This document shows positions 60,846-64,000 of a stretch of 64,000 nucleotides of DNA, piece after piece; within the stretch, counting starts at the first letter, position 1, and the number at the start of each line of letters is the position of its first letter. This DNA comes from Saccharicrinis sp963677345 (GTDB taxonomy: Bacteria; Bacteroidota; Bacteroidia; Bacteroidales; Marinilabiliaceae), in NCBI GenBank assembly GCA_963677345.2, contig CAXXLC010000019.1, forward strand, positions 124,001-188,000. Direction: 5' to 3'. Position numbers and translations under genes: made by a program. Under the pieces are notes generated by a model, which was not told where the DNA came from, ran no database searches, and worked only from the letters and a program-made list of their open reading frames with translations.

Positions 60846-61919
60846 TTATTTATCTAACATTTTTAATGCGTAAGCATAAGCTCCAAGTGAAATAGCTTCA
60901 CTGGTATCAAGCTTACTGGTTGCAATGGCAACTTTTTGTTCTTTATTGTATTTAATGGTTTTTTCGGAAAAAGGAACTTTTATTGTAATTGCGTCTGATT
61001 TATAAAATTCTTTTTCTTCCACCTCATTATCTAGTAAATAGGTATTGTGTACTAATCTGTTCTGTCCGCATTCAAATTTTCCACGTAATACATTCATCAC
61101 TTCTGGCATAAATAGTTCACTGGCACCAGTTATGCCTCCACCAATAACAACGATACCATCAAATAGTGTGATAAGAGTAGTAAGTGAATCGCCTAAATGT
61201 TTACCAAACTCAATAAATGCGTTTTTAGCAGCAGCACTATCGCCTTCAGCTTTTCCTATTGCTATATTATAAATGTCGAAAGGCATAAGATCAGGGGTAT
61301 TTGTTCCTGAAAGTTTTTTGTATGAATTAATAATAGCTCTGGTACTAACGCCTTCTTCTGCATTTCTATCAGGAGAGATAGAGTTTGCAATAAGCCAAAC
61401 TTCAGAAGCAATACTGTTATCTCCGGTTATTAGATTTCCATCATGAACAAGTCCGGCGCCAAATCCGGTGCCCAGAGTTACTCCAATTAAATTCTTATAT
61501 TTTTTTTCACTCTTTTCATTTATTATAGGAAGTATTCCGCCCAAAGCTTCACCATAAGCATACAGATCTCCATCGTTTTGAATAAAAACAGGTATGTTGA
61601 ATTGTTCGTTAAGCATGCTTCCTAGTGCAATACCTCCTCTGAAACCAGGGAGATTTCCTAAATCACCAATTATACCATTGGGATAATCTGCAGGACCGGG
61701 AAAAGCAAAGCTAATTGCTACAGGTTCTTCGGTTAATTGTTCTTTTACTTTTTTAAATCCTTCTATTATGGTTTGTAGGCATTTCTCAAGTTGGTCACCA
61801 TATGAAGGAGACGTAATTGGATTTAGTAATAATTTACCTCTTTGTATTGCATTGAAAACAAAATTAGTCCCTCCTGCGTCAAGTGTTAAAACAATTCTAT
61901 TGTCGTAATAAATATTCAT
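60846..61919 (-). CDS. ROK-family sugar kinase
   Basis: A 357-residue kinase of the ROK family, probably a glucokinase or fructokinase. It has the phosphate motif 'LTLDAGGTNFVFNAI', 'GVTLGTGFGAGLVHDGNLI' and 'IQNDGDLYAYGEALGG'. The C-terminal 'GIVVIGGGITGASELFMPEV' is typical. A zinc-binding ROK signature (CxCGxxGC-type) is not obvious, so it belongs to a divergent subgroup. An operator and promoter lie upstream. It feeds sugar-6-phosphates to manA, probably in use of sugars freed by the GH31 and GH13 enzymes. Confidence 0.88.
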   Translation of the reverse strand: MNIYYDNRIVLTLDAGGTNFVFNAIQRGKLLLNPITSPSYGDQLEKCLQTIIEGFKKVKEQLTEEPVAISFAFPGPADYPNGIIGDLGNLPGFRGGIALGSMLNEQFNIPVFIQNDGDLYAYGEALGGILPIINEKSEKKYKNLIGVTLGTGFGAGLVHDGNLITGDNSIASEVWLIANSISPDRNAEEGVSTRAIINSYKKLSGTNTPDLMPFDIYNIAIGKAEGDSAAAKNAFIEFGKHLGDSLTTLITLFDGIVVIGGGITGASELFMPEVMNVLRGKFECGQNRLVHNTYLLDNEVEEKEFYKSDAITIKVPFSEKTIKYNKEQKVAIATSKLDTSEAISLGAYAYALKMLDK

Positions 61920-61963
61920 TTTTATTGATTTAAAAGATGATTTATATAGTTGCTAATTTCAAA

Positions 61964-61975
61964 TAAACCGGTTTA
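61964..61975. promoter_or_regulatory. LacI-family operator upstream of the ROK kinase gene
   Basis: TAAACCGGTTTA is a perfect 12-bp palindrome with the CG-centred layout of LacI/PurR-type operators, 45-56 bases upstream of the kinase start. It is closely related to the site in front of the repressor gene. Confidence 0.8.
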
Positions 61976-62019
61976 GTAAATTTACATAAATAGTTATATA
62001 TTGATTGGTTGTACATATT

Positions 62020-63018
62020 TTATCTGTTTATTATAGTTGTTTTTAGTTGGATACCCTTGTTGAGTATTTTGTTGTCAATTTGATCACATAACATATTTAC
62101 AGCATAATTTGCAATTTCTTTACTTGGCTGTAGTGCTGATGTAACCTTTGGTAATGAATAATCGAAGAGATCCAGATTATCAAAGCTTGCAAAGTCAAGT
62201 GTTTGTTTAAGCTGTGGGTACATGGTATTAATAACCCAAATAGCTTCTGCTGTTAGTACATTGTTTAAGAATAAGATAGCTGTAGCTGGATTGTTCTTAC
62301 TAATCATTTTAGAAATGGCTACTTTTACACCACTTTTTATATCTGTTAGATCTATCTCAAAAACGAGATCTTTGCTAAAGCTAATATTGTTGCTGATTAA
62401 GGAGTCTTTATAACCATTTTCTCTTTCTAATATGTTAGGCAGGAAAGAGGTAATGGAAAAAAGTGCGATCTTGTGATGGCCTTTATTTATTAAGGCATTA
62501 GTTAATTGCTGAGCTGTTTCATAATTATTAATTCCGATAAAAGGATTTTCAATATTTGGAAGAAATCTATCGAACAAAACATATGGATATTCTTTGCCGA
62601 AAACATCAGTAAGCCGGTCATAGTTGTTTGATGCACTTGCTAAAATAATACCATCTATTTGTCTGGATTTAAAACTTTCAATAATATTTCTTTCTTTTGC
62701 AATATCTTCATTGGTGTTAGCAACCATTACAGAATAACCTTTTGTTTCTGCAATAGCTTCAATTTGTTTCGCTATTTTACCAAAAAATGGGTTTGAGATA
62801 TCAGGAACTACAAAACCAATTGTAAAAGATTTTCCTAAAGAAAGACTGCGGGCAATAAAGTTCGCCTTGTAGTTGTTCTTTTTAGCAATATCTATGATTT
62901 TCTCTTGCGTTTTTAAGCTGATATTCTTTTCATCTCCACGTCCATTTAAAACAAATGAGACTGTGGTTTTTGAAACTCCTGCTAATTCTGCTATTTTATT
63001 TATCGATATTTTCGCCAT
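62020..63018 (-). CDS. LacI-family transcriptional repressor
   Basis: A 332-residue LacI/GalR regulator. The N-terminal HTH is 'SINKIAELAGVSKTTVSFVL', followed by the hinge helix 'YKANFIARSLSLGKSF' and a periplasmic-binding-like ligand domain ('IGFVVPDISNPFFGKIAKQI', 'DGIILASASNNYDRL', 'FASFDNLDLFDYSLPKV'). It probably senses a sugar or sugar phosphate. Upstream of its own start lies TAAATCGGTTTA, and a perfect version lies before the adjacent ROK kinase gene, so it probably controls both. Confidence 0.93.
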   Translation of the reverse strand: MAKISINKIAELAGVSKTTVSFVLNGRGDEKNISLKTQEKIIDIAKKNNYKANFIARSLSLGKSFTIGFVVPDISNPFFGKIAKQIEAIAETKGYSVMVANTNEDIAKERNIIESFKSRQIDGIILASASNNYDRLTDVFGKEYPYVLFDRFLPNIENPFIGINNYETAQQLTNALINKGHHKIALFSITSFLPNILERENGYKDSLISNNISFSKDLVFEIDLTDIKSGVKVAISKMISKNNPATAILFLNNVLTAEAIWVINTMYPQLKQTLDFASFDNLDLFDYSLPKVTSALQPSKEIANYAVNMLCDQIDNKILNKGIQLKTTIINR

Positions 63019-63021
63019 AAC

Positions 63022-63033
63022 TAAATCGGTTTA
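63022..63033. promoter_or_regulatory. LacI-family autoregulatory operator
   Basis: TAAATCGGTTTA (flanked by C and G, giving a near-palindrome of 14 bases) lies 4-15 bases upstream of the repressor start. It differs at one base from the operator at 61964. Confidence 0.7.
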
Positions 63034-63184
63034 GCAAAAGTAGTTTAAAAAATTAATATTGTTTACTAAACTACAAAAAAATGAGATGTGTATTCTTTAT
63101 GTGTTTCTAATTAGGTGTATATGAGGTTTGTAATGTGGGTTGGTGACATAGCTGGGGTGATTAAAATTATATTAAAAATATTAC

Positions 63185-63239
63185 AAACTAAAAAAATAGT
63201 TTAAAAATTTGCTGGAATAGAAATTATGATGTAAGTTTG
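63185..63239 (+). promoter_or_regulatory. Promoter and operator of the second BlaI/M56 unit
   Basis: The inverted repeat AAACTA/TAGTTT separated by six A (63185-63202) lies just upstream of a promoter TTG (63209-63211), a 20-base spacer and TAAGTTTG (63232-63239). Spacer length and -7 box are identical to those of the first BlaI unit at 20.6 kb. The operator is of the same AACT-type but is a single copy. Confidence 0.72.
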
Positions 63240-63297
63240 AACTATTGATTTAGTTGAATTGATTTTAGAGAGGATAAAAGAATAAAAGAATAAAAGA

Positions 63298-63672
63298 ATG
63301 AAAGAATTAACAAAGGCAGAAGAACAAGTGATGCAAATAATGTGGGAATTAGGCAAAACCACTGTAAAAAGCATTATAGATAAAATGTCGGATCCCAAAC
63401 CAGCATTTAATACAGTGTCAACAATTGTGCGGATTTTAGAAACTAAAGGTTTTGTGGATCATGAAAAAAAAGGACGTGGCTATGTGTATTTTTCAATTGT
63501 AACAAAAGAGGAATACAGAAAAAAGTTTATGAAGCGCTTTGTTTCTAATTACTTTCAAGGTTCATTAAAGGAATTAGTGTCGTTTTTTGCTAAGGAAGAC
63601 AAAATGGATATTAAAGAACTTGAAGATCTTTTAGATGATGTAAAAAATGAGTTAAATAAAGAAAAAGAATAG
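63298..63672 (+). CDS. BlaI/MecI/CopY family repressor (second unit)
   Basis: A 124-residue winged-helix repressor closely related to the one at 20671-21045: 'LTKAEEQVMQIMWELGKTTV', 'PAFNTVSTIVRILETKGFVD' and 'YVYFSIVTKEEYRKKFMKRF'. It is expected to bind the upstream operator. The M56 protease gene starts 2 bases after its stop, so the two are co-transcribed. The two BlaI systems are paralogues with similar promoter layout. Confidence 0.93.
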   Translation: MKELTKAEEQVMQIMWELGKTTVKSIIDKMSDPKPAFNTVSTIVRILETKGFVDHEKKGRGYVYFSIVTKEEYRKKFMKRFVSNYFQGSLKELVSFFAKEDKMDIKELEDLLDDVKNELNKEKE

Positions 63673-63674
63673 TT

Positions 63675-64000
63675 ATGGAGCATATTGTTAAGTATCTAAT
63701 AGAATCTTCAATTATACTTGGGATTTTAACTATTTTTTATCGTTTGATTCTTCATAATGAAAGAATTTTTAGGTTTAACAGATTTTATTTGTTGTTATCT
63801 CTTTGTCTTGCTTCGGTTGTTCCTTTGATTCATTTATCTAATCCAGTAAGAGATGAATCTCAAATGGAGGGCTTTTCTTATTTATTAGGTTCTGTAGATG
63901 TATATTCAACTCAATTTCAGGAAATTGTCATACCTAAAATAGCGCAGGTTCAATTATTTAATTGGTTGTATGCTTTTGGTGTTGCATTGTTATTGGTCAG
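63675..64000 (+). CDS. M56 family membrane metallopeptidase, N-terminal part (runs off the window)
   Basis: About 108 codons are visible before the window ends. They start 'MEHIVKYLIESSIILGILTI', with at least two membrane helices ('FYRLILHNERIFRFNRFYLL', 'LSLCLASVVPLIHL') like the start of the M56 protein at 21038. The protease site is not yet reached. By neighbourhood and N-terminal layout it is a BlaR1-like sensor protease paired with the repressor before it. Confidence 0.85.
   Translation, partial: MEHIVKYLIESSIILGILTIFYRLILHNERIFRFNRFYLLLSLCLASVVPLIHLSNPVRDESQMEGFSYLLGSVDVYSTQFQEIVIPKIAQVQLFNWLYAFGVALLLV

Overview
The window looks like a chromosome segment of a marine or sediment Bacteroidota bacterium, most likely order Marinilabiliales or Bacteroidales. 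The evidence is low GC, Bacteroidota promoter boxes (TAnnTTTG) near starts in place of Shine-Dalgarno sequences, and gene types such as DUF4248, DUF4294, BlaI/M56 pairs, ExbB/ExbD/ExbD, LytTR regulators and SusCD-style lipoprotein glycosidases. I saw no rRNA, tRNA or CRISPR array.

1-7.0 kb, minus strand: a compact, partly overlapping run of about 13 genes for iron-sulfur or metal-cluster handling. In transcription order it holds a DUF134 regulator behind two palindromic operators, a NifX-like protein, a DUF5320 protein, a wrecked ZIP transporter, a second NifX-like protein, a DUF89/ARMT1-type phosphatase, two ferredoxin-MinD fusion ATPases, a peptide deformylase, an Mrp ATPase, a small ferredoxin, a DUF4405 membrane protein and a partial unknown. 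The content resembles the gene sets around the orange-protein (Orp) Mo/Cu cluster of anaerobes, but here it includes a deformylase and a phosphatase. 7.0-13.1 kb: a mobile-element relic. It has an inverted array of 9-mers, a primase-helicase gene split by one in-frame stop, a coiled-coil protein, a small acidic protein, a DUF4248 protein, a probable group II intron 5' fragment behind a terminator, and a piece of an IS1634-type transposase.

13.1-24.7 kb: core and accessory genes. These are rmuC, a VOC protein, a co-transcribed nhaD-trkH pair for Na+/K+ homeostasis, exonuclease III, a BlaI/M56 pair with tandem operators, a cysteine-rich PAS protein and an Omp85-type barrel. 24.8-36.3 kb: a lipoprotein glycosidase, NADP glutamate dehydrogenase and its divergent paralogue, tatD-ansA, an exbB-X-exbD-exbD proton-channel operon and an isolated cobT. 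36.4-48.1 kb: a hybrid histidine kinase whose phosphoacceptor histidine is lost, ettA, a receiver-cyclase fusion, hisS, ychF, DUF4294, a LytTR regulator and elbB.

48.2-50 kb: an ISNCY-type insertion sequence. 50-54.4 kb: DUF3859 and two TPR proteins. 54.6-63.0 kb: alpha-glucan and sugar metabolism, with lipoprotein GH31 and GH13 enzymes, then a minus-strand manA, ROK kinase and LacI repressor set carrying two TAAACCGGTTTA-type operators. The window ends in a second BlaI/M56 pair with the same promoter layout as the first.
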